Assembly (NCBI GenBank): GCA_002305955.1
Contig: DBRH01000050.1
Span: forward strand, 1 to 5,835
Direction: 5' to 3'
DNA: 5,835 nt
Origin: Kosmotogaceae bacterium UBA1373
GTDB lineage: Bacteria > Thermotogota > Thermotogae > Petrotogales > Kosmotogaceae
Made by a program: the position numbers and the translations under genes. Below the pieces are notes generated by a model that saw nothing but the letters and a program-made list of their open reading frames with translations, was not told where the DNA came from and did not search any database. Positions 1 through 5,542 of this stretch are shown piece after piece (position 1 is the stretch's first letter; the number at the start of each line of letters is the position of its first letter).

Positions 1-234
1 TTCCAAAGGACTCCGGGTTAAATCAAGAGACTGCAAAAAGCGTTTTTTTAGCCTGACGTTTTCATCCAGAAAGATATCCATGAAGAGTTTTTCCTTTGAC
101 GGATAGTATTTGTAGAACGTTCCTACTGCCACTCCGGCCTTCTGTGTGATCTCGGATATGTTTGTATCTTTGAAGCCTTTGACGCCAAACAGTTCTTTCG
201 CACAATCGTATAGCAACTTTCTCTTATCTTCCAT
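1..234 (-). CDS. TetR/AcrR-family transcriptional repressor, N-terminal part (truncated by window edge)
   Basis: Reading the minus strand from an ATG at 234 gives 78 open residues to the window edge, so the C-terminal ligand-binding domain is missing. Residues about 8-56 form a typical TetR_N DNA-binding domain: the helix with CAKELFGVKGF, then ISEITQKAGVAVGTFYKYY (turn and recognition helix) and the family hallmark FYKYYPSKEKLF. The start at 234 is chosen because GGAG lies 9 bases upstream of it; an in-frame ATG at 243 directly abuts that GGAG and is less likely. The gene diverges from mgtE but is about 320 bases away. A matching inverted repeat sits over its own promoter, so autorepression is likely (inference). 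The ligand and any other targets cannot be told, because the effector domain and downstream genes lie outside the window. Confidence 0.93.
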   Translation of the reverse strand, partial: MEDKRKLLYDCAKELFGVKGFKDTNISEITQKAGVAVGTFYKYYPSKEKLFMDIFLDENVRLKKRFLQSLDLTRSPLE

Positions 235-243
235 TGTAAGCAT

Positions 244-247
244 CTCC
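244..247 (-). promoter_or_regulatory. Ribosome binding site of the TetR-family gene
   Basis: GGAG on the minus strand, 9 bases before the ATG at 234. It decides between two in-frame ATGs (243 and 234), because it has no spacing at all to the one at 243. Confidence 0.6.
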
Positions 248-248
248 G

Positions 249-274
249 TGAATGAGTAATTTTATATTCATTCA
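249..274. promoter_or_regulatory. Probable TetR-family operator (10-bp inverted repeat)
   Basis: The left arm TGAATGAGTA (249-258) and right arm TATTCATTCA (265-274) are inverted copies matching at 9 of 10 positions, separated by 6 bases. Arms of the TGAATGA type are common in TetR-family operators. The site lies directly in front of the TetR-family gene and its spacer is exactly the candidate -10 box, so a bound dimer would block the gene's own promoter. The repeat is seen in the sequence; its use by this protein is inferred from position. Confidence 0.72.
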
Positions 275-286
275 TATTGTACTCAA
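259..286 (-). promoter_or_regulatory. Candidate promoter of the TetR-family gene
   Basis: On the minus strand a -35-like TTGAGT (281-286, 4 of 6 to consensus) and a -10-like TAAAAT (259-264, 5 of 6) are 16 bases apart. The -10 is the spacer of the inverted repeat at 249-274. Transcription would start near 252 and give a very short leader ending in the GGAG at 244-247. This AT-rich stretch allows other -10 choices. Confidence 0.5.
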
Positions 287-333
287 CCCGCCACCGAAAG
301 TCAACGGGTTTTCCAGAAAGTACGAACTTTATA

Positions 334-353
334 TCCCGTGGGAAAATAGGGAC
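334..353 (+). repeat. Short module, inverted relative copy at 2052-2074
   Basis: TCCCGT followed by GGGAAAATAGGGAC. The reverse complement of 2052-2074 is the same string with three extra bases and one or two substitutions. Here the module lies immediately before the 45-bp repeat; at the other locus it lies just after it, in the opposite orientation. This suggests a modular repeat family, but the match is short and gapped. Confidence 0.45.
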
Positions 354-355
354 AA

Positions 356-400
356 ACACCATTTTTCTACATGAGTTGGTAAATGCGAAAATCGGGTACA
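356..400 (+). repeat. 45-bp dispersed direct repeat, copy A
   Basis: This segment, from ACACCATTTTTCTAC through AAATGCGAAAATCG to GTACA, matches 1993-2037 at 42 of 45 positions in the same orientation. Weaker similarity (GAAAATAG-like sequence, with a 6-base difference) extends a little to the left. It lies upstream of mgtE, and copy B lies downstream, so the two bracket the gene. Read on the plus strand both copies encode TIFLHELVNAKI, but no convincing gene contains them. No terminal inverted repeats or transposase are seen, so its class is unknown. Confidence 0.85.
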
Positions 401-513
401 TAGCTGTCGATCAGATGAGTGGGTACTATCCACATGTTGTCCAGCCTGTGGAATCATAAGTCTGTTTCAGCCTTTCATACTGGGAAGGTGAACGCGGGTG
501 AATCTGGTAATCT

Positions 514-524
514 TGATATATAAT
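514..524 (+). promoter_or_regulatory. Candidate mgtE promoter (-10 region)
   Basis: TGATATATAAT contains a perfect TATAAT at 519-524 and, two bases earlier, a TATATA preceded by TG as in extended -10 promoters. No good -35 box is seen at the expected distance. Transcription from here would start near 531, leaving a leader of about 23 bases with the ribosome binding site, too short for a riboswitch. Confidence 0.45.
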
Positions 525-542
525 ATCTTCCAGACCTTTTCC

Positions 543-549
543 GGAGGTG
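543..549 (+). promoter_or_regulatory. Ribosome binding site of mgtE
   Basis: GGAGGTG, a near-perfect Shine-Dalgarno sequence, 4 bases before the ATG at 554. It fixes the start of mgtE. Confidence 0.85.
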
Positions 550-553
550 AAAA

Positions 554-1897
554 ATGAAAACAGAGCTCTATGAGATAGTTGAAGAGTTCATCGAAAAGCG
601 TGACTGGCAGTCTATAAGAAGGATTATCTCTGAAGAATCGCCTCCAGAAATTGCTGAGCTCATTATGGATCTCGAGAAGAAGTCGAGAGTGATTCTCTTC
701 AGGATTATCCCGAAGGAACTTGCGGCAGAAGCCTTCTCATATCTTGAGTCGCGGGATCAAGACCTTCTACTTGGAGATCTTACTGATCAGGAAACAAAGG
801 CGCTACTTGAAGAGCTTAGCCCCGACGACAGAACCGAGATTCTTGGCGAGCTTCCCGGCCAGGCAACACAACGCCTTCTAAATCTTCTCAGCCCAAAGGA
901 TCTCGATGAAGCCAGGACGCTGCTAGGCTATCCGCCCGAGAGTGTCGGCCGTCTAATGACACCAGATTATGTTGCGGTAAGGCCCGAGTGGAGTATCGAA
1001 AAGTCCATCGAACACATACGCAAGCGTGGGAGAGATAGTGAAACCGTAAACATGATATATGTGACTGATCATTCGTGGCGTTTGCTTGATTCTCTTGAAT
1101 TGCGAAAATTTATACTTGCTGATCCAGGTATTACGGTCAAGGATATTATGGACTATCGTTTTACCGCCATCTCTCCGTTTGCCGACAGAGAAGAAGCCGT
1201 GAGACTTATCCAGATATATGATCTGGTGGCTATTCCTGTCATTGACTCAGCTGGAGTTCTTCTTGGAATCGTTACGGTAGACGACATTCTCGATATCGTC
1301 GAAGAGGAAGTAACCGAGGATTTTCAGAAAACCGCAGCTGTTGGACCTTTGAAAACGAGTTACGCTTATGCGAGTTTCTGGACTTTGTACTCCAAGAGAA
1401 TCTTGTGGCTGATGATTCTTATACTCGTAAACCTTGTATCGTCAAGCATAATTGCGAATTTCGAGGCGACTCTTGCTTCAACGATTGCTCTTGCATTCTT
1501 CATCCCTCTTCTAATAGACAGCGGTGGAAATGCAGGCGCTCAATCGGCAACACTGATGGTGCGTGCTATTGCAACGGGAGATGTGAAGATGACCAGGTGG
1601 ATGGCGACTTTCTTGAAGGAAATTCTCGTTGGAATCTCCCTGGGTATAACGATGGGCCTTGCTAGTTCCTTATTGGGTTTGTTCAGAGGAGGTCTCGAAA
1701 TTGGTCTTGTTGTTGGCATCTCTATGACGGCGATAGTTCTGGTAGCTAATCTTATCGGAGCTATGGTTCCGTTTGTACTGACATGGTTCAAACTTGATCC
1801 GGCGGTGGCCAGCAGTCCTTTGATAACGACAATAGTCGATGCCGTTGGTTTATTGATATATTTCACGATCGCAAATGCAATTATTGGTAGCATGTGA
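554..1897 (+). CDS. mgtE: MgtE-family magnesium channel/transporter
   Basis: A 447-residue inner-membrane Mg2+ channel, essentially the size of the characterised Thermus thermophilus MgtE (450 residues). The order of domains is the family's: a helical MgtE_N domain (about 15-125, rich in acidic and leucine residues), a pair of CBS domains (about 130-255, including VGRLMTPDYVAV and the second CBS with VAIPVIDSAGVLLGIVTVDD), a connecting helix, and a five-helix membrane domain (about 283-447). The signature DSGGNAGAQS is at 322-331. D429 in SSPLITTIVDAVG matches the pore aspartate (D432) of the Thermus protein. In that family the acidic N and CBS domains sense cytoplasmic Mg2+ and close the pore. 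The gene stands alone, with a strong ribosome binding site at 543-549 and a short apparent leader. No M-box riboswitch was recognised upstream. All key residues are present and no break is seen. Confidence 0.96.
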   Translation: MKTELYEIVEEFIEKRDWQSIRRIISEESPPEIAELIMDLEKKSRVILFRIIPKELAAEAFSYLESRDQDLLLGDLTDQETKALLEELSPDDRTEILGELPGQATQRLLNLLSPKDLDEARTLLGYPPESVGRLMTPDYVAVRPEWSIEKSIEHIRKRGRDSETVNMIYVTDHSWRLLDSLELRKFILADPGITVKDIMDYRFTAISPFADREEAVRLIQIYDLVAIPVIDSAGVLLGIVTVDDILDIVEEEVTEDFQKTAAVGPLKTSYAYASFWTLYSKRILWLMILILVNLVSSSIIANFEATLASTIALAFFIPLLIDSGGNAGAQSATLMVRAIATGDVKMTRWMATFLKEILVGISLGITMGLASSLLGLFRGGLEIGLVVGISMTAIVLVANLIGAMVPFVLTWFKLDPAVASSPLITTIVDAVGLLIYFTIANAIIGSM

Positions 1898-1992
1898 CAG
1901 GATTATCATCTTTCGGGGGAACTCTGGGTGTAAAACTGGAGAGCTTTTGAAGTGCTATACCCTGAGGAAGAACCTCCACCAGAAAAAAATAG

Positions 1993-2037
1993 ACACCATT
2001 TTTCTACATGAGTTAGTAAATGCGAAAATTGCGTACA
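1993..2037 (+). repeat. 45-bp dispersed direct repeat, copy B
   Basis: It matches copy A (356-400) at 42 of 45 positions in the same orientation, about 1.64 kb apart with mgtE between them. In the TIFLHELVNAKI frame two of the three differences are silent (TTG/TTA for Leu, ATC/ATT for Ile) and the third changes Gly to Ala. The left flank GAAAAAAATAG resembles the GAAAATAG left of copy A. The base composition rises to a GC-rich state directly to the right of this copy. Confidence 0.85.
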
Positions 2038-2040
2038 GAC

Positions 2041-2186
2041 GCCAGGAACCCGTCCCCATTTTCGCCAAACGGGATGACAGTGTGGGGGCATTCTGGATGC
2101 GTAATATCGAGGAACCGCTCTTCTCGCTCTTCCGAAGGACGGGTTCATGCTCCGGGACGCCGGACCAAGGACGGCTCTTGCGGCTC
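2041..2186. other. GC-rich intergenic segment with short repeats between convergent genes
   Basis: About 146 bases past the end of the hydrolase operon, with no supportable gene. It holds short internal repeats: CGCTCTTCTCGCTCTT (a tandem CGCTCTT), two copies of AAGGACGG (near 2136 and 2167), GAGCCG twice on the minus strand next to the hydrolase stop, and a 5-bp hairpin TCCGG-CGTC-CCGGA (minus strand) near 2152-2165. None of these is followed by a T tract in either direction, so I do not call a terminator. The texture resembles intergenic repeat families; whether it recurs in the genome cannot be seen here. Confidence 0.4.
2052..2074 (-). repeat. Short module, inverted relative copy of 334-353
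   Basis: On the minus strand this reads TCCCGTTTGGCGAAAATGGGG plus two bases, the same as 334-353 apart from three extra bases and a couple of substitutions. It lies 14 bases to the right of copy B of the 45-bp repeat. Its ends, CCCGT and ACGGG, can pair as a weak 5-bp stem. Confidence 0.45.
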
Positions 2187-3377
2187 TTACCGCTGCGAGA
2201 AGCCCAGCCTTTGGAGGCCGGTTTTTATGAATTGGCTACCCATGGTCAGTTCCCAGATCATTCCGCTTCTGTAGTTTTCGATCATGAGCAGTGTTATTCC
2301 CTTGTCTATTCCGATGACCCTGTCGGAGACCCAGTTTCTGTCGAGGTTGTAGGCATCTAGAAATCCGTACTCGCTCCAGAGTTCCGGTGTGTTTTCGTAG
2401 TAGTGTTTCACCGTTTCTTCGACTATCCCGGGGACGAAGACGATCGAGCCGAGCGCTCCGCAGGGTGGCACGGTTCCGTCGGTTCTGTGCGCGGTGTTGG
2501 ATTTAGCCGAAGGCGGCGCTCCAAAATCTCCCCTGTAGCCGTCCGGAGAGTCGCAGGCGGTGAGTCCCCACGATCTTTCGTGCAGGGTTCTGTAGTTTTT
2601 CCCCTCGCTCGAGCAGTACTTCCAGTTGGCCAGAGAGGCTCTGACGGAGTTTTCGAACCAGTCGATGCCATCCCTGTCGCGTATTTTGCGAAAGTCAATC
2701 CAGGCGTGGCTGAACTGGTAGGTGAAGAGCGAGCCGGTGTATGTGTGGATCACTTCCAGCTCTTCGTAGGTTCCCCTGTCTCTGGCGAAGGAGTAGTAGA
2801 GCGACGGGTCGGTCGGGCAGGTCGGAGAGGCCGCGCCCAGTACGTACATGATTATCTGCTCGGCGTAACGGTCCCACCCTCCCCAGAAGCCGCGTTCGTA
2901 GTTGTGGCCCATATAGAAGCAGTTTCTCTCTCCGTTCACGTACCAGGGAAAGTTCACGCGCCCGTATATGGTCCGGAAAAGCTCCGACGTCTCCCCGCCG
3001 AAGTATTCGGCCGCGACGAGCCCGCCCATGAGAAAGAGCGCGGTGTCGATCACCGAGACTTCCGATCTGTAAGCCCTTCTGCCTTCGATCATATCTATGA
3101 AATGCACGAAGAAGCCTTCCTTCGACTCAACGTTGTTCAGGAAACTCTTCAGCGTCTTTACCGCTCTCTCTTCGCCGCTCTTTCTGGTTATCCAACCCCT
3201 TTCGACACCGGCCGGCAGGGCCGAGAGACCGAAACCCACCGAGGCGATGCTCGCCACGTTCCTGTCTTTCGTGTTGTCCCTTATCAGGCCGTAACCCCTG
3301 TCGGAAAGGGAGACCTCCTTCCAGAAGAAGTCGAACGACAATCTCTCCTCGAGATCCAGTATCTCTTCAAACTTCAT
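2187..3377 (-). CDS. Glycoamylase-like (PF10091) glycoside hydrolase, cytoplasmic paralogue
   Basis: A 396-residue protein of the glycoamylase-like (alpha/alpha)6-barrel family, which includes the GH144 endo-beta-1,2-glucanases. Conserved blocks in order: GYGLIRD (28-34), ASIASVGFGLSALPAGVERGW (42-62), SEVSVIDTALF (105-115), GGWDRYAEQIIMYVLGAASP (166-185), GSLFTYQFSHAWIDFR (215-230), WFENSVRASLAN (240-251), WGLTACDSPDGY (270-281), TAHRTDGTVPPCGALGSIV (295-313) and IGIDKGITLLMIENYR (355-370). Likely active-site acids are among E106, D111, D169, E173 and D276. There is no signal peptide: the protein begins directly with the first helix, so it should stay in the cytoplasm. It starts 2 bases after the stop of the secreted paralogue, with GGTGGAG inside the end of that gene as ribosome binding site, so the two are translated together. 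Probable role: breaking down imported oligosaccharides, likely beta-glucan. The substrate is not fixed by the sequence. It is the last gene of the operon. Confidence 0.88.
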   Translation of the reverse strand: MKFEEILDLEERLSFDFFWKEVSLSDRGYGLIRDNTKDRNVASIASVGFGLSALPAGVERGWITRKSGEERAVKTLKSFLNNVESKEGFFVHFIDMIEGRRAYRSEVSVIDTALFLMGGLVAAEYFGGETSELFRTIYGRVNFPWYVNGERNCFYMGHNYERGFWGGWDRYAEQIIMYVLGAASPTCPTDPSLYYSFARDRGTYEELEVIHTYTGSLFTYQFSHAWIDFRKIRDRDGIDWFENSVRASLANWKYCSSEGKNYRTLHERSWGLTACDSPDGYRGDFGAPPSAKSNTAHRTDGTVPPCGALGSIVFVPGIVEETVKHYYENTPELWSEYGFLDAYNLDRNWVSDRVIGIDKGITLLMIENYRSGMIWELTMGSQFIKTGLQRLGFSQR

Positions 3378-3379
3378 CT

Positions 3380-4630
3380 TTACTCCACCTCGAAACCAAG
3401 CCTGTCGAGCCCGTCGACTATATACTCGCTCTCCATAAGTATATTCCAGACCAGATCGTTTCTGTAGTTGGAGATCATGAGCAGCGTTATTCCCTTGTCT
3501 ATGCCTATGTAATCGGAGGCGAACCAGTCGAGATCGAGGTTGAACGAGTCCTTCAGGCCGTACCTGCCCACGAGCTCCGGCAGCCCGTAATAGGCTTCGA
3601 GAGCCTCGAGAGCCCTGTCGGGCAAGAAGACTATCGATCCCAGCGCGCCGGCCGGGGCGAGCGTGCCGTCGATCCTGTGAGCGGTGCCGTTGTTTCCCGA
3701 TGGCGGCGTTCCGAGAAGTCCGTCGTATCCGCCCGGCCCGTCGCAGGCCGTGACTCCCCAGCCGATGGTGAAGCCGCTGTACTGGCCGGCGTTGTCTTTG
3801 CAGTAGTTGTAGCTGGCCAGTGAGGCCCTGACGGAGTTTTCGAACCAGTTCACGCCTCTCCCGTCGACGAGATCTCTGAAATCTATCCAGGCGTGGCTGA
3901 ACTGGTAGGTGAAGAGCGAGCCGAACCAGGAGTGTATGAACCGCTCGCCTTTGTAAGAGCCCTGGTACCTCTTGAAGGAGTAGTAGACGACCGGATCGAT
4001 CCTGTATTTGGGATCGGGAGCTCCGGCCGCCAGGACATAGAGCATGAGTTGTTCGGCGTAGAAGTCCCAGAACCCCTGAAAGCCCTTCTCCGGGTAGTAG
4101 GCCATGTAGAAATAGTTGTTGCGGTAATCGATCATCCTGTTCCAGTTGACCCTTTCGTACAGGGCCGAGGCCTTTTCTGCGACCTCTCCGCCGAAGTACT
4201 CCCCGGCCGTCAGGGCGCCGCAGAGGAAAATAGCCGTGTCGATCGTCGATATTTCGCAGCCCCAGGCTCTCTCACCTGTATTGAAGTCGAGAAAGTGGTA
4301 GAAGAAGCCGTGGAAATTCTCCAGCTTCAGGAAGGTCTCCAGAGTTCTCGAAGCCCTTTCAAAGCCGTCTTCGTAACCGATCCAGCCCTCCTCGACACCG
4401 ATCGGTATCGCGGTCAGCCCGAAACCCACGGCCGCGATGCTGGCTATCGACGGATTACCGGGAAACCTGTCTCGAACCAGCCCGTAGCCGGGAGAGTTAT
4501 CCAGAGTGTTTGTCAGCTCCCAGAAATAAAGGAAGGAACCTTCGTACTCCCTCTCGAGGTTCTGAGAACCCGTGGCAAAGACGCACAGCAGTATTAAAAG
4601 CGTGGTGAGGCAGTTTTTCAGGTTTTTCAT
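3380..4630 (-). CDS. Secreted glycoamylase-like (PF10091) glycoside hydrolase
   Basis: A 416-residue paralogue of the next gene, about half identical by eye across the full length. It begins with a signal peptide: basic MKNLKN, a hydrophobic stretch at 7-19 (CLTTLLILLCVFA) and a likely signal peptidase I site near residues 20-22. The mature domain carries the same blocks: GYGLVRD (48-54), ASIAAVGFGLTAIPIGVEEGW (63-83), CEISTIDTAIF (125-135), WDFYAEQLMLYVLAAGAP (188-205), GSLFTYQFSHAWIDFR (237-252), WGVTACDGPGGY (291-302), TAHRIDGTLAPAGALGS (316-332) and IGIDKGITLLMISNYR (375-390). Probable catalytic acids are among E126, D131, D189, E193 and D297. It should act outside the inner membrane, cutting a polysaccharide into oligosaccharides for the adjacent ABC importer. 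GGGGAG, 9 bases before the ATG and inside the end of the permease gene, is its ribosome binding site. The spacing to the permease stop is 6 bases. A lipobox is not convincing, because the residue before C16 is Leu. Confidence 0.9.
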   Translation of the reverse strand: MKNLKNCLTTLLILLCVFATGSQNLEREYEGSFLYFWELTNTLDNSPGYGLVRDRFPGNPSIASIAAVGFGLTAIPIGVEEGWIGYEDGFERASRTLETFLKLENFHGFFYHFLDFNTGERAWGCEISTIDTAIFLCGALTAGEYFGGEVAEKASALYERVNWNRMIDYRNNYFYMAYYPEKGFQGFWDFYAEQLMLYVLAAGAPDPKYRIDPVVYYSFKRYQGSYKGERFIHSWFGSLFTYQFSHAWIDFRDLVDGRGVNWFENSVRASLASYNYCKDNAGQYSGFTIGWGVTACDGPGGYDGLLGTPPSGNNGTAHRIDGTLAPAGALGSIVFLPDRALEALEAYYGLPELVGRYGLKDSFNLDLDWFASDYIGIDKGITLLMISNYRNDLVWNILMESEYIVDGLDRLGFEVE

Positions 4631-4636
4631 AAAGTA

Positions 4637-5542
4637 TCACTCCCCGGTTATGCCGGTTCTGTCTATGCTTTCGACGAACCAGCTCTGCGTGAAGAAATAT
4701 ATCATGAGCAGCGGGATCAGGGTCAGGAAGGTTCCGGCCATCACTATCGCTTCGTTGAGGTTCTTGCCCACCACCGAGTAGGGATCGGCCGGGTAGAGCC
4801 TCCTGAAGGTGACGGCGAAATTCTGGAGCTTCAGCGGCAGCGTGGCCCATTTCTCTCCGAGGTAGAGGGCCGTGAGCGTCGTTTCGTTCCAGTACCAGAC
4901 CAGAGAGAAGAGAAAGGCTATTATATACGCCGGGGTAGCTGAAGGCACGGCGATCCGATAGAAGATCCTGAAAGTCGAGGCCCCGTCTATCTTGGCCGCC
5001 TCCTCGAGCGAGCGCGGGAGCATGTTGAAAAACTGGTAGAAGATCAGCACGAATATGGCGCTCCTGATCCCCTGTGTGAAGGTCGCCGGGAGTATGAAGG
5101 CCCAGATCGTCTCGAGGAGTTTGAGGTCGCGGAACATGAGGAACTGGGGGATCATGGTGACCTGCGGTGGGATTATGAAGGTCGCCAGTAGCGCTGCGAG
5201 CATTATCTTCTTTCCGGGGAAGCGGAAGCGCGAGAAGCCGTACCCGACGATCGAGGCCGAGATGGTCTGGAGGATCGAGGGCAGGACGGTCACGATGAGC
5301 GTTTTGATCAGGGTGGCCGAGAAATCCAGCACACTGGCCGCCTCGCTGAAATTCCCGATATAGAGCTTCGTCGGCAGCCATCTCACCAGCGGGTTGACGA
5401 GATCCTCGGTGTCCATGAAGCTGTAGGATATTATGTATATCACCGGGTATATGAAGACGAAGCCGATCAGCAGCAGGGTGAAATAGACCGAGGCCATGCC
5501 GGCCGCAGTCTTGACCTTTCTGTTCAGTCGCGGAACGTTCAA
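4637..5542 (-). CDS. Carbohydrate ABC transporter permease, MalG-type
   Basis: An inner-membrane permease of a CUT1-type sugar importer. With a TTG start at 5542 it has 301 residues, normal for the MalG type. About six membrane segments are seen: roughly 17-41, 77-100, 113-135, 145-171, 202-219 and 265-286. The cytoplasmic EAA loop that docks the ATPase is intact at 181-200: EAAKIDGASTFRIFYRIAVP. The TTG overlaps the TGA stop of the upstream permease by four bases (TTGA), and AAGGGGG lies 9 bases before it. A longer ATG-initiated reading at 5629 would run 29 polar residues back inside the upstream permease gene and is unlikely. With its MalF-type partner it forms the membrane pore. The two hydrolases downstream suggest the cargo is oligosaccharides released by the secreted one. 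The binding protein and ATPase are not in the window. Confidence 0.92.
   Translation of the reverse strand: MNVPRLNRKVKTAAGMASVYFTLLLIGFVFIYPVIYIISYSFMDTEDLVNPLVRWLPTKLYIGNFSEAASVLDFSATLIKTLIVTVLPSILQTISASIVGYGFSRFRFPGKKIMLAALLATFIIPPQVTMIPQFLMFRDLKLLETIWAFILPATFTQGIRSAIFVLIFYQFFNMLPRSLEEAAKIDGASTFRIFYRIAVPSATPAYIIAFLFSLVWYWNETTLTALYLGEKWATLPLKLQNFAVTFRRLYPADPYSVVGKNLNEAIVMAGTFLTLIPLLMIYFFTQSWFVESIDRTGITGE

Noticed and set aside
277..459. Plus-strand 60-residue open frame in front of mgtE
   Set aside because: It would start with TTG in an AT-rich operator region without a ribosome binding site, and its only recognisable part is the dispersed repeat's HELVNAKI.
1898..1960. Possible terminator after mgtE (CTCT ... 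AGAG followed by CTTTT)
   Set aside because: The stem is only 4 bp with a 14-base loop and the T run is short.
1960..1990. GAGG-AAGAA-CCTC hairpin followed by seven A residues
   Set aside because: The A run is on the wrong side for a terminator of either strand: for minus-strand transcripts the T tract comes before the hairpin.
1906..2148. Minus-strand 80-residue open frame in the convergent gap
   Set aside because: Composition (CHPVWRKWGRVPG and similar) looks like translated intergenic repeat; no start signal or homology was recognised.
1875..2360. Plus-strand 161-residue open frame spanning the mgtE end, repeat B and the hydrolase 3' end
   Set aside because: It overlaps two secure genes, runs through repeat sequence and lacks a ribosome binding site or family resemblance.
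2403..4597. Long plus-strand open frames opposite the two hydrolase genes (2403-3467 and 3893-4597)
   Set aside because: They are antisense shadows caused by high GC; the minus-strand proteins align with each other and a known family.
3380..4630. Secreted hydrolase as a lipoprotein anchored at C16
   Set aside because: The residues before C16 are L-I-L-L; a Leu at the position before the cysteine does not fit the lipobox, while a signal peptidase I site near 20-22 does.
4497..5381. Minus-strand 294-residue open frame overlapping the MalG-type permease
   Set aside because: It is low-complexity, rich in Arg, His, Pro and Asp, and lies in another frame of a clear membrane protein with an intact EAA loop.
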